Source: Rhodobacterales bacterium LSUCC0387 (GTDB lineage Bacteria; Pseudomonadota; Alphaproteobacteria; Rhodobacterales; Rhodobacteraceae). From it: a stretch of DNA of 64,000 nt. Position 1 is the stretch's first letter, and each line of letters opens with the position of its first letter. Below, piece by piece: positions 29,921 to 39,775 of this stretch. The stretch lies in assembly GCA_015689775.1 (NCBI GenBank), contig WVSR01000003.1:124001-188000 (forward strand), written 5' to 3'. The translations under genes and the position numbers were made by a program. The notes beneath the pieces are model-generated. The model worked only from the letters and a program-made list of their open reading frames with translations, did no database searches and was not told where the DNA came from.

Positions 29921-30584
29921 GCGGGATCATGACAGGCGGCTGTCCCAAAACGATGGCCACCGCATCTGCCCCCAATAACCCCGCAAAGGCATGATCATCC
30001 GCCCAAATACCGCCTGTATAAGCCCCAAATGCGGGCACGATCAGGCGGTTTGTATCCATCAAAAACGCAGGGCGTGACAGGCTACGCCCGCGCAAAGCCA
30101 CGCGCATTTTTGGATGATAATGGCCTGAAATCTCAAACTGCCCTTCGGGTAAATCAGTCCGCGCAATATGGCGCAGGATGAAGGGCGGCGCTTCAAATTC
30201 ATCCAGATGTTCGCCCGAAAGATTCACAGGCCCTGCATCATGATTGCCCAAAATCCAAATCCATTTCCGCCCTGCTTGGATTGGCCCTAAACGCCGCGCC
30301 AAATACGGCGAGAGGTTTCGCGCAGCCTCTAGGTCGTCAAAACTATCCCCCAGACAGATCACCACTGCGGGATCATAGGTGACAATCTCTTCCGACAGGC
30401 GCGCAAGGGTTTCGGGGGTGTCATAGGGCGGCAATAACCCTGCACCATGCCGCGCCATCCGTTCAGATTTTCCTAAATGGAGGTCGGACACAATGAGAAC
30501 ATCCGCCTGTGGCCAATATAGCGCGCCTTGCGGCGTGGCCAAAAGGCGTTCCATACCAAATTGGAAATCAAGATGGACTTGCAT
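29910..30584 (-). CDS. pdeM: Ligase-associated metallophosphoesterase PdeM
   Basis: Calcineurin-like phosphoesterase of the group found with bacterial ATP-dependent DNA ligases and predicted to act as an endonuclease or phosphodiesterase in DNA repair. Metal-binding blocks seen are [20 protein letters not shown] and GHYHP, all intact. 224 residues. It follows the ligase-associated DEXH helicase after 41 bases in the same direction, which supports this identity. Confidence 0.85.
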   Translation of the reverse strand: MQVHLDFQFGMERLLATPQGALYWPQADVLIVSDLHLGKSERMARHGAGLLPPYDTPETLARLSEEIVTYDPAVVICLGDSFDDLEAARNLSPYLARRLGPIQAGRKWIWILGNHDAGPVNLSGEHLDEFEAPPFILRHIARTDLPEGQFEISGHYHPKMRVALRGRSLSRPAFLMDTNRLIVPAFGAYTGGIWADDHAFAGLLGADAVAIVLGQPPVMIPLKR

Positions 30585-30625
30585 CGCCTATAGATGCGCC
30601 AAGCGTCACTGGGGGGCAAGCCCCC

Positions 30626-33031
30626 TCAACCGTGACCAAGCGCGGCTTGGGGCAAGAATTTAGCGGCTTCTTCCTCCAACAGACGTTGATCAGCAGAACT
30701 ATGGACGGGGATACGTCCCGCCTCAAGCAACAAGGGCGCCGCAAATGGGCTAACGCGCGGCAGTGCGATATGATCAATACGCCCGCCTGCGCGGGTCAAC
30801 ATTTCGTCAATACGACCGAAATCGACCAAACCTCGCAACGCATCCCGGCGCGTCATCTCAAGTAAAATATGGTCGCTGTCATATTTGCGCAGCGTGTCAT
30901 AAAGAATATCTGACGAAAACACAGCCTGCCGCCCTGTTTTCTTGGTGCCATTCACGCTGCGCTCAATCAGACCAGAGATCAACGCAACCGCTTTGAAACT
31001 GCGCTTCATGACGGCGTTTTCTGACAGCCACCCTTCAAACGCCGCTCGCAACAGATCAGGCGCAAAGAGCGGCGTTGGATCAGCGATGGGATCAAGCCCC
31101 CAAATCAGCGTGGCGTAATCATTGGCCACAAAGCCCATCGGGGCGAGGCCCAGTTGATCCATGCGGTGGGTCAGAACAAGGCCAAGGGTCTGCTGTGCAT
31201 TGCGCCCCGCAAAACCATGCACACAAAGATGCGCGCGGCCCTCATGGGGGTAGGTTTCCACCAGCAATCGGTCACGCTGCGGCAAGCGGGAAAGGCGCGC
31301 CTGATGATCCAACCAGTCAGCAATATGGGCGGGCAAACCCGACCAATCGCCACTTTCGAATCGCGCCAAAATACGATCAGAGAGTTGCAGGGACGTTGCG
31401 AATTTCGTGCCCATGAATGTTGCAATTTTCGGCCGCTTTTGCGGGCTCGGGCTGACCTCAACCACCAATTCGCGCATGCCCTCATAGCGCACGATCTGCC
31501 CCCCGATGAGGAAACTGTCGCCTTGGCGCAATTGCGCGGCAAAGTTTTCTTCAACCTCGCCCAAAGGTGCCCCGCCGCGCCGTTTGGCCATGCGCACTTT
31601 CAACCTGTCGGTTTCGATAATCGTGCCAATATTTTGGCGGATGCGCGCCGCACTGCGTGGATCCCGCAAGGCAAGCGTTCCATCGGGCCGCGTGACCAGT
31701 CTTTGCCAGCGATCATAAGCGCGCAGCGCGTAGCCACCTGTCGCGCAAAAGTCCAAGGCGCGGTCAAACTCGGCACGGGTCACGCCCGCATAGGGCGCGG
31801 CTGTGGTGATCTCGGCATAAAGACCATCAGGTGCAATCGGCCCTGCACAGGCACAGATCAAGATATGCTGGCAAAGAACATCTAACCCGCCCTGACGAAT
31901 AGGGTCATCCTCAAGCCCACCATCGCGCACCGCCTCAAGCGCCGCTTGGCATTCGAGATATTCAAAGCGGTTGGCGGGTAAAATACGCGCCTTAGATGCA
32001 AGATCAAAGCGGTGCCCCGCGCGCCCGATACGTTGCACAAGGCGCTTAACCTCTTTGGGTGCACCAATTTGGATCACCAGATCAACATCGCCCCAGTCGA
32101 TACCAAGGTCGAGACTGCCTGTGCAGACGATCGCGCGCAGGCTGCCCTCACTCATCGCGGCCTCAACCTTGGCGCGGGCCTCGCGTGAGAGCGCGCCATG
32201 ATGAATACCAATCGGCAGGGTGTCCTCATTGGCCTGCCACAATTCGTGAAAAAACAGCTCGGCATTGGCGCGGGTGTTGTGAAAAATCAGCGTGGCGCGA
32301 TGGCGTTTAATCTGGTCATAGACCGCCTGCACACCATATCGCCCGCCGCCCCCCGCCCATGGGGGCGGGATATCCGCCTCAAGAATGCCGATATCGGGCG
32401 CGGGGCCTTGCGGCGCGGTAATGATCTCAGCCCCGCCGTCAGGCGCCAAATACGCCGCGATTTGAGAGGGGTCTTTTACTGTGGCGGACAAACCTACACG
32501 GGTCATCTGGGGGGACAACCGCGCAAGCCGCGCGAGACACAACATCAGTTGATCGCCCCGTTTGCTGTCAATCAGCGCATGAATTTCATCTAAAATAACC
32601 CGCTTCACCGAGGCAAAAATCTTATCCGCCTCAGGATAGGACAATAACAGCGCAAGCGATTCAGGCGTGGTCAGCAAAATCTGTGGCGGGTCAGCACGTT
32701 GACGCCGCCGCATATGGGCCGATGTATCACCCGTTCGATCCTGGATACGAATATCAAGGCCCATCTCGGCAACAGGGGTCTGAAGATTGCGCCTTATATC
32801 TGCAGCAAGCGCCTTGAGCGGCGAGATGTAGAGCGTGTGCAGCCCTTGTTTGGGTGCATGGATCAAATCCACAAGCGAAGGGAGAAAGCCCGACAGGGTT
32901 TTGCCCGCACCCGTGGGGGCGATCAAAACCTGCGCAGGTGATGTTGCGCGCAGCATCGCACGCTGATGCGGGTGCATCTGCCATCCGCGCGCGGCGAACC
33001 AATTATCAATTTGGGCAGGCAATGCGTCCAT
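30626..33031 (-). CDS. Ligase-associated DNA damage response DEXH-box helicase (Lhr-like)
   Basis: Superfamily 2 helicase of about 801 residues. Motif I is APTGAGKTLSGF near residue 42, motif II DEIHAL, motif III SATVKDP, and motif VI RIGRAGHRFD; the Lhr-type winged-helix and beta-barrel region occupies the C-terminal half. Family members are encoded with PdeM, an ATP-dependent DNA ligase and an MBL-fold exonuclease. Only PdeM is present here, so the ligase and exonuclease must be elsewhere or missing. I use ATG 33031 rather than a TTG 13 codons upstream. Confidence 0.87.
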   Translation of the reverse strand: MDALPAQIDNWFAARGWQMHPHQRAMLRATSPAQVLIAPTGAGKTLSGFLPSLVDLIHAPKQGLHTLYISPLKALAADIRRNLQTPVAEMGLDIRIQDRTGDTSAHMRRRQRADPPQILLTTPESLALLLSYPEADKIFASVKRVILDEIHALIDSKRGDQLMLCLARLARLSPQMTRVGLSATVKDPSQIAAYLAPDGGAEIITAPQGPAPDIGILEADIPPPWAGGGGRYGVQAVYDQIKRHRATLIFHNTRANAELFFHELWQANEDTLPIGIHHGALSREARAKVEAAMSEGSLRAIVCTGSLDLGIDWGDVDLVIQIGAPKEVKRLVQRIGRAGHRFDLASKARILPANRFEYLECQAALEAVRDGGLEDDPIRQGGLDVLCQHILICACAGPIAPDGLYAEITTAAPYAGVTRAEFDRALDFCATGGYALRAYDRWQRLVTRPDGTLALRDPRSAARIRQNIGTIIETDRLKVRMAKRRGGAPLGEVEENFAAQLRQGDSFLIGGQIVRYEGMRELVVEVSPSPQKRPKIATFMGTKFATSLQLSDRILARFESGDWSGLPAHIADWLDHQARLSRLPQRDRLLVETYPHEGRAHLCVHGFAGRNAQQTLGLVLTHRMDQLGLAPMGFVANDYATLIWGLDPIADPTPLFAPDLLRAAFEGWLSENAVMKRSFKAVALISGLIERSVNGTKKTGRQAVFSSDILYDTLRKYDSDHILLEMTRRDALRGLVDFGRIDEMLTRAGGRIDHIALPRVSPFAAPLLLEAGRIPVHSSADQRLLEEEAAKFLPQAALGHG

Positions 33032-33073
33032 ACCCCGATCATAGGGCGACCCACCTGCCCGTCCAATCAAAGA

Positions 33074-33301
33074 TCAGATTTTTACTGCACCTAAGGCAAG
33101 ATAAAGGATCACTGTGCCCGCCAAGGCCACGCCCATAGGAAACAGTTTGCCTGCCTCCCAACTGGCCCATGTTGCTGTAGCCTAGCGGATCACAGGGATT
33201 TTTCCCGCGATACGATGCACCAACCAAGACGCCAACAAAACGTCTGCAAAAAGAACTGCAAATTGCAGCCCATCCCATTTCGGATAGCTGTGTTTTTGCA
33301 A
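33074..33301 (-). pseudogene. Small membrane-protein gene interrupted by an in-frame TAG
   Basis: One minus-strand frame reads YPKWDGLQFAVLFADVLLASW, then LVHRIAGKIPVIR, then TAG (33184..33182), then resumes as ATATWASWEAGKLFPMG, VALAGTVILYLALGAV and TGA. Both halves contain a hydrophobic helix with a basic boundary, as in a small two-helix inner-membrane protein. The continuation across the stop without a frame change suggests a nonsense mutation, probably CAG to TAG. I do not recognise the family. It lies between scoB and the helicase gene. An intact 39-residue peptide ending at TAG cannot be excluded. Confidence 0.4.
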
Positions 33302-33318
33302 CCATGCAGCCCTAAAGG

Positions 33319-33945
33319 TCAGACAATGTGTGCCTCTGTTGCCGCGCGCAGCTCAGTTTCGCTAACGCCATCGGCCAGTTGTACGATCTTTAGGCCGCCC
33401 TCGACGACATCAAGAACGCCCAAATTGGTAATGATGCGATGCACCACGCCTGTTCCTGTCAGCGGCAAGGTGCAAGATTTCAAAACCTTACTTTCACCAT
33501 GCTTGTTGGTGTGATCCATCACAACAACGACACGGCGCACGCCCGCGACCAAATCCATCGCGCCGCCCATGCCTTTGACCAATTTGCCAGGGATCATCCA
33601 ATTGGCAAGATCGCCCGTCTCAGACACTTCCATCGCACCCAAAATCGCCATAGCAATCTTGCCGCCACGGATCATTGCAAATGATGTCGCGCTGTCAAAA
33701 TAGGCGGTGTGGGGCAATTCAGTGATCGTTTGCTTGCCCGCATTGATCAGGTCTGGATCTTCCTCGCCCTCATAGGGGAAAGGCCCCATGCCCAGCATGC
33801 CGTTTTCAGATTGCAAGGTCACGGTCATGCCTTCTGGAATATAATTTGACACGAGGGTTGGAATCCCGATGCCAAGGTTCACATACATCCCGTCTTCAAG
33901 TTCTTGTGCCGCGCGGGCGGCCATTTGATTACGATCCCATGGCAT
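33319..33945 (-). CDS. scoB: 3-oxoacid CoA-transferase subunit B
   Basis: Beta subunit of the enzyme that activates acetoacetate with succinyl-CoA (or acetyl-CoA). It starts with [16 protein letters not shown] and [14 protein letters not shown], and carries the catalytic glutamate in [13 protein letters not shown] (residue about 51), then [14 protein letters not shown] and [11 protein letters not shown]. 208 residues. It starts four bases after scoA ends, so both subunits are cotranslated. Links ketone-body and polyhydroxybutyrate turnover to central metabolism. Confidence 0.93.
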   Translation of the reverse strand: MPWDRNQMAARAAQELEDGMYVNLGIGIPTLVSNYIPEGMTVTLQSENGMLGMGPFPYEGEEDPDLINAGKQTITELPHTAYFDSATSFAMIRGGKIAMAILGAMEVSETGDLANWMIPGKLVKGMGGAMDLVAGVRRVVVVMDHTNKHGESKVLKSCTLPLTGTGVVHRIITNLGVLDVVEGGLKIVQLADGVSETELRAATEAHIV

Positions 33946-33948
33946 GGA

Positions 33949-34653
33949 TTAGGACTCCTCACGCTGGCGCACAGTGCGCTGTTCAATTCGTTTCTCATGC
34001 TGCCCCTTGATTAGGCGATGCACGAAAATTCCAGGCAAGTGGATATGATCAGGGTCTAGGCTGCCCGCGGGCACGATTTCTTCGACCTCCATGATACAGA
34101 CCTTGCCACAGGTCGCCGCTGGCACATTGAAATTCCGCGCGGCTTTGCGGAAAATCACATTGCCTGTCTCATCGGCCTTCCACGCTTTGACGATAGAGAT
34201 ATCCGCCAAGATCCCTTCCTCAAGGATATAAGTTTCGCCGTTAAAGTCTTTGTGGTCTTTGCCTTCGGCAATCACTGTACCCACGCCTGTCTTTGTGTAG
34301 AACCCGGGAATGCCTGCCCCCCCTGCGCGCATCCGCTCGGCCAAAGTGCCTTGGGGGTTGAATTCCAGTTCCAATTCACCCGCCAGATATTGGCGCATGA
34401 ATTCTGCATTCTCGCCCACATAAGAAGACATCATCTTTTTAATCTGGCGTGTGGCCAGAAGTTTGCCTAAGCCAAAATCATCAACGCCCGCGTTGTTGGA
34501 GGCCACGGTCAAATCCTTAACACCGCTGTCCACGATGCCATCAATCAGCAATTCAGGAATCCCGCAGAGGCCAAAGCCGCCTGCAGCGATAAGCATTCCA
34601 TCCTGCAAAAGGCCATCCAAAGCCTCAGCAGCAGAGCCATAGATTTTCTTCAT
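33949..34653 (-). CDS. scoA: 3-oxoacid CoA-transferase subunit A
   Basis: Alpha subunit partner of ScoB. Family blocks seen are [14 protein letters not shown] near residue 24, [35 protein letters not shown] and [10 protein letters not shown]. 234 residues. Upstream of its ATG there is a TTGACA-like promoter and a TGC-rich palindrome resembling a PhaR site, which would tie expression to polyhydroxybutyrate level. Acetate or butyrate CoA-transferase is a close alternative, since the families overlap in sequence. Confidence 0.93.
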   Translation of the reverse strand: MKKIYGSAAEALDGLLQDGMLIAAGGFGLCGIPELLIDGIVDSGVKDLTVASNNAGVDDFGLGKLLATRQIKKMMSSYVGENAEFMRQYLAGELELEFNPQGTLAERMRAGGAGIPGFYTKTGVGTVIAEGKDHKDFNGETYILEEGILADISIVKAWKADETGNVIFRKAARNFNVPAATCGKVCIMEVEEIVPAGSLDPDHIHLPGIFVHRLIKGQHEKRIEQRTVRQREES

Positions 34654-34692
34654 CGGGTCTCACCCTTTTTTCAAAAAGATTTGTGGCAAATT

Positions 34693-34751
34693 GACCCGCA
34701 AACTGAGCGGTGTCAACGTGCTGCAACGCAGCAAATATCAGTTTGCGGGTC
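34693..34751. repeat. Perfect 14-bp inverted repeat in the hdaH-like/scoA gap
   Basis: GACCCGCAAACTGA (34693-34706) and TCAGTTTGCGGGTC (34738-34751) are exact inverse complements separated by 31 bases. The loop holds both the TTGACA-like -35 of scoA and the TGCTGC-AAC-GCAGCA palindrome. It could fold as a long hairpin in RNA from the upstream deacetylase gene or act as a two-site operator. No T-run follows on either strand. Confidence 0.8.
34719..34733 (-). promoter_or_regulatory. Candidate PhaR operator upstream of scoAB
   Basis: TGCTGC-AAC-GCAGCA is a perfect palindrome fitting the CTGC-N3-GCAG pattern known for PhaR, the polyhydroxybutyrate-sensing repressor of Paracoccus and relatives. 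On the minus strand it ends three bases before a TTGACA (34716..34711), so bound repressor would cover the -35. The recognised -10 (around CAATTT) is weak. Confidence 0.5.
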
Positions 34752-34753
34752 TA

Positions 34754-35866
34754 TTAGCGCATATCAGAAAGGCTTGCTTCCATCTCGGCGATCCATTCAC
34801 TCACAAATGCATCAAACCGCGCATCGGGTTGCTGTGCTGTGATCCGTTCTGACAAAGGATCAGGGGCGGTGATGCTACTGCCGCTCATAACCTCCAGAAC
34901 CGCATGGGCGCAGAAAGGCACGTGCAATTCGGAATAACCGCCTTCATGCACCATCACAAGGCGGCCCTCGCACAGCGCGTCAGCCGCGTCCCGCACCTCT
35001 TCTGCCATCGCACGGAACGTGTGGCTGCCTGCCATCATCCGCCCCAAAGGATCAACGCCTGACGCATCAAAACCACAGGCGATGATAATCACATCAGGCG
35101 CGAAGCGTTCCAATTCGGGGATCACTAAACGCTCCATCGCCTCAAGATAGGCATTATGCCCGCCCCCGGGGGGCAGCGGGATATTCAGGTTAAACCCAGC
35201 CCCTGCGCCTGATCCACGATCCTCAAACGCACCACTATCGCGGGGATAATTGCGATCTTGGTGCAGGGAGATGGTCAACACATCATCACGATCATAGAAA
35301 ATCGCCTCAGTGCCGTTACCGTGATGCACATCCCAATCAATCACGGCAAATTTCGTGGCCAGCCCTTCAGCCCGCGCGGCCTCAATCGCGATGGCGATAT
35401 TGGCAAGGAGGCAAAACCCATTTGGAAAATCGGGCAAGCAGTGATGCCCGGGCGGACGAGACAGCGCATAGGCATTCTCCAAATCCTCCTTAAGCACGGC
35501 AAAAAGGGCTGATTTGGCCAAACCCGCAGACAGGGCGGCAATCTCGAACCCATCGGGGCCGAAAGGTGTACGCAACCCCAACTCGCCCCCACCCTGCGCA
35601 GAAATATCTTGAAACTGGTTCAGATAGGTTTCGGGATGAATGCGCAAAATATCTTCTTCGGTTGCAGGATCCGCGTGACGGGGCGCAAGTTCAGACCACA
35701 GACCCGTGATCTCAAGTAGGTTTTTCAAACGCCGCTTCGTTTCAGGATTTTCGGGCAGGCCGCCCGCGGCAAGAGGTTGAACCAATCCGCCCACAGGGGC
35801 AAGAAAGGCATAATTGCCGCCCGAATGCCAAAAGCAGCGCTCATCCCAGAAAAACCCTGTTGCCAT
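34754..35866 (-). CDS. Class II histone deacetylase family hydrolase
   Basis: Zinc-dependent amidohydrolase of the arginase/deacetylase fold; bacterial relatives act on acetylpolyamines or similar acetylated amines. Active-site blocks seen are RPPGHH (tandem histidines), DWDVHHGNGTE (zinc Asp and His), SLHQDRNYPRDSG and ACGFDASGVDPLG (second zinc Asp), then VHEGGYSE. ATG 35866 gives 370 residues and has AAGG seven bases upstream; earlier in-frame starts are less likely. Natural substrate unknown. Confidence 0.87.
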   Translation of the reverse strand: MATGFFWDERCFWHSGGNYAFLAPVGGLVQPLAAGGLPENPETKRRLKNLLEITGLWSELAPRHADPATEEDILRIHPETYLNQFQDISAQGGGELGLRTPFGPDGFEIAALSAGLAKSALFAVLKEDLENAYALSRPPGHHCLPDFPNGFCLLANIAIAIEAARAEGLATKFAVIDWDVHHGNGTEAIFYDRDDVLTISLHQDRNYPRDSGAFEDRGSGAGAGFNLNIPLPPGGGHNAYLEAMERLVIPELERFAPDVIIIACGFDASGVDPLGRMMAGSHTFRAMAEEVRDAADALCEGRLVMVHEGGYSELHVPFCAHAVLEVMSGSSITAPDPLSERITAQQPDARFDAFVSEWIAEMEASLSDMR

Positions 35867-35964
35867 GATCAAACCTTTCCTCATCACCCAATCCACCGCG
35901 CGCATCTTGCACTCTGAGGGACGGAGCGCAAGTTTGCTGCTAATTGGCTTTTGAAAGGCACCCC

Positions 35965-36231
35965 TTGCGCAAATCCCTGCCCGACCTCAGCGCCTATGCG
36001 CAGACCGATATACGGCTGAATTTGCGCGTCACACCAAAAGCCGCGCACAACCGTATCGTGGTCGAAGAAGACCTGTTGCGGGTCTATGTGACCCAAACAC
36101 CCGATGGCGGCAAAGCAAATCTTGCAGTTCTCAAACTCTTGGCGCAGGCAATCGGGATCGCGCCCTCATGCCTGACGCTGATACACGGTAAGACGGATCG
36201 CAACAAATTGGTTGGCGTAAATATGGGCTAA
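35965..36231 (+). CDS. DUF167 (YggU) family protein
   Basis: Small alpha/beta protein of unknown function. NLRVTPKAAHNRIV, LLRVYVTQTPDGGKANLAVLKLLA and IHGKTDRNKLV match the DUF167 pattern (RVTPxAxxN, then PxxGKAN, then GxxSRxK), each here within about 25 residues. The likely start is TTG 35965, six bases after GAAAGG, giving 88 residues; a TTG at 35944 is also open. Its stop overlaps the convergent DMT-transporter stop. Confidence 0.82.
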   Translation: MRKSLPDLSAYAQTDIRLNLRVTPKAAHNRIVVEEDLLRVYVTQTPDGGKANLAVLKLLAQAIGIAPSCLTLIHGKTDRNKLVGVNMG

Positions 36232-37106
36232 ACTCTGCGGCTTTGCCAAACCGTATAAAGGCCCGAGGCGACAATAATCAAACTGCCGATCAAGGTCAGG
36301 GCATCGGGGCGTTCGCCAAACACGGCCACGGCCAAGATCATCGCAAAAACCAAACGGGTGTACCGAAACGGGGCAATAACGGCAATTTGCCCTGTCCGCA
36401 TGGCCATAGTCAGGCACATATAAGCGGAAACCCCAAATAAAATAGCAGGCCCTGTCAGTGCCATGCCGCCCACGCCTAGTAGGGCCACGCCGCCCTGATA
36501 ACCCCAAACGATACCGCCTGCGATGCTCAGCATGATAAACCCGTAAACGCCAAGCTGCGCCGTTGTCATGCTCTTTGGTGCGGCGCGTGTCGCCAGATCA
36601 CGACCAGCAAAGCCGATCATGCCTAAGACCGCGAAGAGGGACAGCGGTTCAAACGCGTCTAGCCCAGGCCGCAGGATTAAAAGCACCCCGACAAACCCCG
36701 CACCAATCGCCGCCCATTGCCGCCAGCCCACTGTTTCGCGAAACACCATCACCGCCCCCGCCGCCACCACCAAAGGCGTGGCTTGCAAAATCGCACTGGC
36801 CGAGGACAGGGGCGTTAAGGCAATTGCGACCGTGTAACATACCCGACCCGTAGTTTCGAACAAGGCACGCCACACCATCGCGTGACCAAAAGCCTGAGGA
36901 TGCAAGATCACCTCGCCCCGAAGGCGCGCCATGGCCACAAACGCCAACAGCCCTCCAAGCCCAAAGGTCACCATAACTTGGCCCAAGGGGATATGCGCCG
37001 CTGCTGCCTTGATAAAGACATCCTCAAGGGTGAAGGCGAGCATCGCCAAAACCATTAACAAACTGCCGCGCAAATTGGCCGCGTGATGGGATGTATAAGG
37101 GATCAT
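36228..37106 (-). CDS. EamA/DMT-family inner-membrane transporter
   Basis: 292 residues with ten hydrophobic helices arranged as two EamA repeats. Repeat one ends with PLSSASAILQATPLVVAAGAV and repeat two ends with FRYTRLVFAMILAVAVFGE, which are the usual DMT signatures. Such proteins export amino acids, nucleotides or other metabolites, but the substrate cannot be read. The next gene upstream on the same strand, a 79-residue protein, ends ten bases before it. Confidence 0.85.
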   Translation of the reverse strand: MIPYTSHHAANLRGSLLMVLAMLAFTLEDVFIKAAAAHIPLGQVMVTFGLGGLLAFVAMARLRGEVILHPQAFGHAMVWRALFETTGRVCYTVAIALTPLSSASAILQATPLVVAAGAVMVFRETVGWRQWAAIGAGFVGVLLILRPGLDAFEPLSLFAVLGMIGFAGRDLATRAAPKSMTTAQLGVYGFIMLSIAGGIVWGYQGGVALLGVGGMALTGPAILFGVSAYMCLTMAMRTGQIAVIAPFRYTRLVFAMILAVAVFGERPDALTLIGSLIIVASGLYTVWQSRRV

Positions 37107-37115
37107 TGAGGGGCC

Positions 37116-37355
37116 TTAGCGTGTCGGGCGATCAATCCGATACACCCCTTCTGGCAAGTTCAGCGCTGCCGCCAACTCGCGCAACTGCGCCATAGAAATT
37201 GAGATTTTCTGGATGCTATCACTGCGCGGGTCATATTGTTCAACCTGAACAACCTCTTCAAAGGCTGTTAGCACGACATCCTCTTGGAGCGGGCTTTCCC
37301 CCTCATCCATCAAGGTCACAACCGTGGCGTCAAAATCATGCTCAATGCTAAACAT
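37116..37355 (-). CDS. Small conserved-looking protein of unknown function
   Basis: 79 residues, acidic, no membrane segment. It starts MFSIEHDFDATVVTLMDEG and ends with a helix (SISMAQLRELAAALNLPEG) and YRIDRP. Nine bases upstream of a DMT transporter on the same strand, so the pair is probably an operon. Codon use is like that of its neighbours. No family recognised. Confidence 0.65.
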   Translation of the reverse strand: MFSIEHDFDATVVTLMDEGESPLQEDVVLTAFEEVVQVEQYDPRSDSIQKISISMAQLRELAAALNLPEGVYRIDRPTR

Positions 37356-37482
37356 AAGATCACGCTAGGGGGGAATTTTCGTCTTGGCAATGATGTGATC
37401 ATATCGTGATGAGAATTCAATTGAGATATCTCAAAATGGGCTGCAAAATAGACTTGGCCTCAACAAAAGCGGTTTGGTTCTG

Positions 37483-38196
37483 ATGCGTGCAATTCTGATT
37501 TTGCCGATGCTTGCATTCCTTGCCGCTTGTCAGGTGGCAAGCCCCCCACCAAGCAGTGCGCCTGCAAGCACGGCAAGTAGCGATAATCTGCCCAAACTGG
37601 CTCCAGATGTGGCAATGAATAATTTCCGCACAGTGGTCGCCAAGGTCGAACCCATTGCCGAAGATATTTGCCGCCAAGAAACACCAGATCAAAACTGCAA
37701 TTTCACCATTGCGATTGAGCCTGACAGAAATGCAGGGATCAACGCGTTTCAAACCTTGGACAATGCGGGCAACCCGTATCTGGTCTTTACAATTGGCCTG
37801 ATTGAAGATGCGCGCAATATTGACGAATTGGCCTTTGTCATGGGTCATGAGGCCGCGCATCACATTGCCCGCCATATTCCCCGCCAAAGGGCCTCGGCCC
37901 AAGGGGGGGCGTTAATTTTCGGCGTGCTTGCAGGGATTGCGGGTGGCGATACCTCGATCGTGCAAAACGCGGCTGATATTGGCGCCGCAGTGGGCGCCCG
38001 CCGTTTTAGCCAAGATCACGAATTACAAGCCGATGCTTTGGGCACCGTCATCGCGTATCGCGCAGGGTTTGATCCTGAACGTGGCGCACAATATTTTACC
38101 CGCCTGCCTGATCCGGGGGAAACCTTTCTTGGGACGCACCCGCCCAATGCGAACCGCATTCAAATCGTCCGGGATACGATGGCAAGCTTGCGCTAA
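37483..38196 (+). CDS. M48-family metallopeptidase lipoprotein
   Basis: Zinc peptidase, likely periplasmic and lipid-anchored: the lipobox FLAAC puts the acylated cysteine at residue 16. The zinc motif HEAAHHIARH begins at 122 and the third ligand is probably the glutamate in HELQADALG. C-terminal THPPNANRIQ is typical of YcaL/LoiP-like M48 proteins, which degrade misfolded envelope proteins. ATG 37483; a TTG three codons earlier is in frame. 237 residues. Confidence 0.87.
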   Translation: MRAILILPMLAFLAACQVASPPPSSAPASTASSDNLPKLAPDVAMNNFRTVVAKVEPIAEDICRQETPDQNCNFTIAIEPDRNAGINAFQTLDNAGNPYLVFTIGLIEDARNIDELAFVMGHEAAHHIARHIPRQRASAQGGALIFGVLAGIAGGDTSIVQNAADIGAAVGARRFSQDHELQADALGTVIAYRAGFDPERGAQYFTRLPDPGETFLGTHPPNANRIQIVRDTMASLR

Positions 38197-38206
38197 GGAT
38201 CTGGGG

Positions 38207-39565
38207 TCAGGCAATCTTACCCCAAAGATCATATTCACTGGCCTCATCAACTGTGACAGTCACGATGTCGCCCGCTTTGAGGCCGTGGAACCCTTCATCG
38301 ATATAGAGATTGCCATCAATCTCTGGCGCGTCTGATTTAGTGCGGCAGGTGGCCCCTTCATCGTCCACCTCATCCACGATCACCTCAAGACGCGTGCCAA
38401 TTTTGGCGGCTAATTTCGCCTCGGAAATGCTCTGCGCCTTTTCCATAAAGCGCGCAAAACGCTCGTCCTTGACCCCTTGCGGCACATGGTCTGGCAAATT
38501 ATTTGACCGCGCACCTGCAACATTTTCGTAGGTGAAACAGCCGACACGATCGAGCTGCGCCTCATCCAACCAATTAAGCAGGGTCTGGAATTCGGCCTCT
38601 GTCTCACCTGGATACCCCACAATAAAGGTTGAGCGCAGGGTGATCTCAGGGCAGTCCGCACGCCAAGCTGCGATTTCGTCTAGGGTTTCACTCGATGCCG
38701 CAGGGCGGGCCATACGTTGCAACGTATCGCGATGGGCATGTTGGAACGGGATATCCAGATAAGGCAGAACCAACCCTTCGGCCATCAAGGGGATCAACTC
38801 CCGTACATGCGGATAGGGATAGACGTAATGCAACCGCACCCACGCGCCCAATTGGCCCAAATCACGGGCCAAGGGAAGAATTGGGAATTTCTTATCCCGA
38901 CTGGCCCAATCCGTGCCATAGGCAGACGTATCCTGACTGATGACCAGAAGTTCTTTGACCCCTGCCTCAACCAGTTTTTCCGCCTCACGCAGCACGGCGT
39001 TTGCGGGACGGCTTTGCAAGCGGCCCCGCATATCGGGGATGATGCAAAACTTGCACTTGTGATTGCAGCCTTCGGAAATCTTGAGATAGCTGTAATGACG
39101 GGGGGTTAGGCTTACGCCTGAACTTGGCAAAAGATCGACAAACGGATCAGGCGCGGGTGGCACGGCGGCATGCACTGCATCCAAGACCTGCTCATATTGG
39201 TGCGGGCCAGTCACGGCCAGAACGCGCGGATGCGCGCCTGTGATATAATCAGGTTCGGCCCCCAAACAGCCTGTTACGATCACGCGGCCATTTTCGCGCA
39301 GCGCCTCGGCAATCGCGTCTAAACTTTCGGCCTTGGCACTGTCGAGAAAGCCGCAGGTGTTCACAATCACTGCATCCGCACCGCTATAATTGGCGCTGAT
39401 CCCATAACCTTCGGCGCGCAATCGGGTCAGGATCCGCTCACTATCCACAAGCGCCTTGGGGCAGCCAAGCGAAACCATCCCGATTTTGGGCTGACCCTCG
39501 CGGATCGTCTCCTCAATGCGCGCACGGGCAAGATCTGGGCGAAGATTTGGTAGGTTCTGTGTCAT
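38207..39565 (-). CDS. rimO: Ribosomal protein S12 methylthiotransferase RimO
   Basis: Radical-SAM enzyme that methylthiolates the conserved aspartate of ribosomal protein S12. The N-terminal UPF0004 domain binds a second Fe-S cluster through Cys35, Cys71 and Cys100. The radical-SAM triad is CNHKCKFC (167, 171, 174). [13 protein letters not shown] and DIPFQHAH follow, and a C-terminal TRAM domain is present. ATG 39565 gives 452 residues; upstream in-frame ATGs are unlikely. Confidence 0.95.
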   Translation of the reverse strand: MTQNLPNLRPDLARARIEETIREGQPKIGMVSLGCPKALVDSERILTRLRAEGYGISANYSGADAVIVNTCGFLDSAKAESLDAIAEALRENGRVIVTGCLGAEPDYITGAHPRVLAVTGPHQYEQVLDAVHAAVPPAPDPFVDLLPSSGVSLTPRHYSYLKISEGCNHKCKFCIIPDMRGRLQSRPANAVLREAEKLVEAGVKELLVISQDTSAYGTDWASRDKKFPILPLARDLGQLGAWVRLHYVYPYPHVRELIPLMAEGLVLPYLDIPFQHAHRDTLQRMARPAASSETLDEIAAWRADCPEITLRSTFIVGYPGETEAEFQTLLNWLDEAQLDRVGCFTYENVAGARSNNLPDHVPQGVKDERFARFMEKAQSISEAKLAAKIGTRLEVIVDEVDDEGATCRTKSDAPEIDGNLYIDEGFHGLKAGDIVTVTVDEASEYDLWGKIA

Positions 39566-39775
39566 AACTCGCGCTATAGCGTGGCTTTTGGCCATCGTGA
39601 AGCAAGAAAGCACTCAGGCATCATCGGTGTGGGGCCACATCCAGCCTAATCTTGTTCTGCCGTGACCTCGCGCAACCTTGAACAAAAAGATGCCGCCAAG
39701 GCTTTACGGCCCCGAACCATAGCCACTAAACACAAAGGTGCTGGGGGTTACAAAAAATAGTTTGAGGGATTCTCG

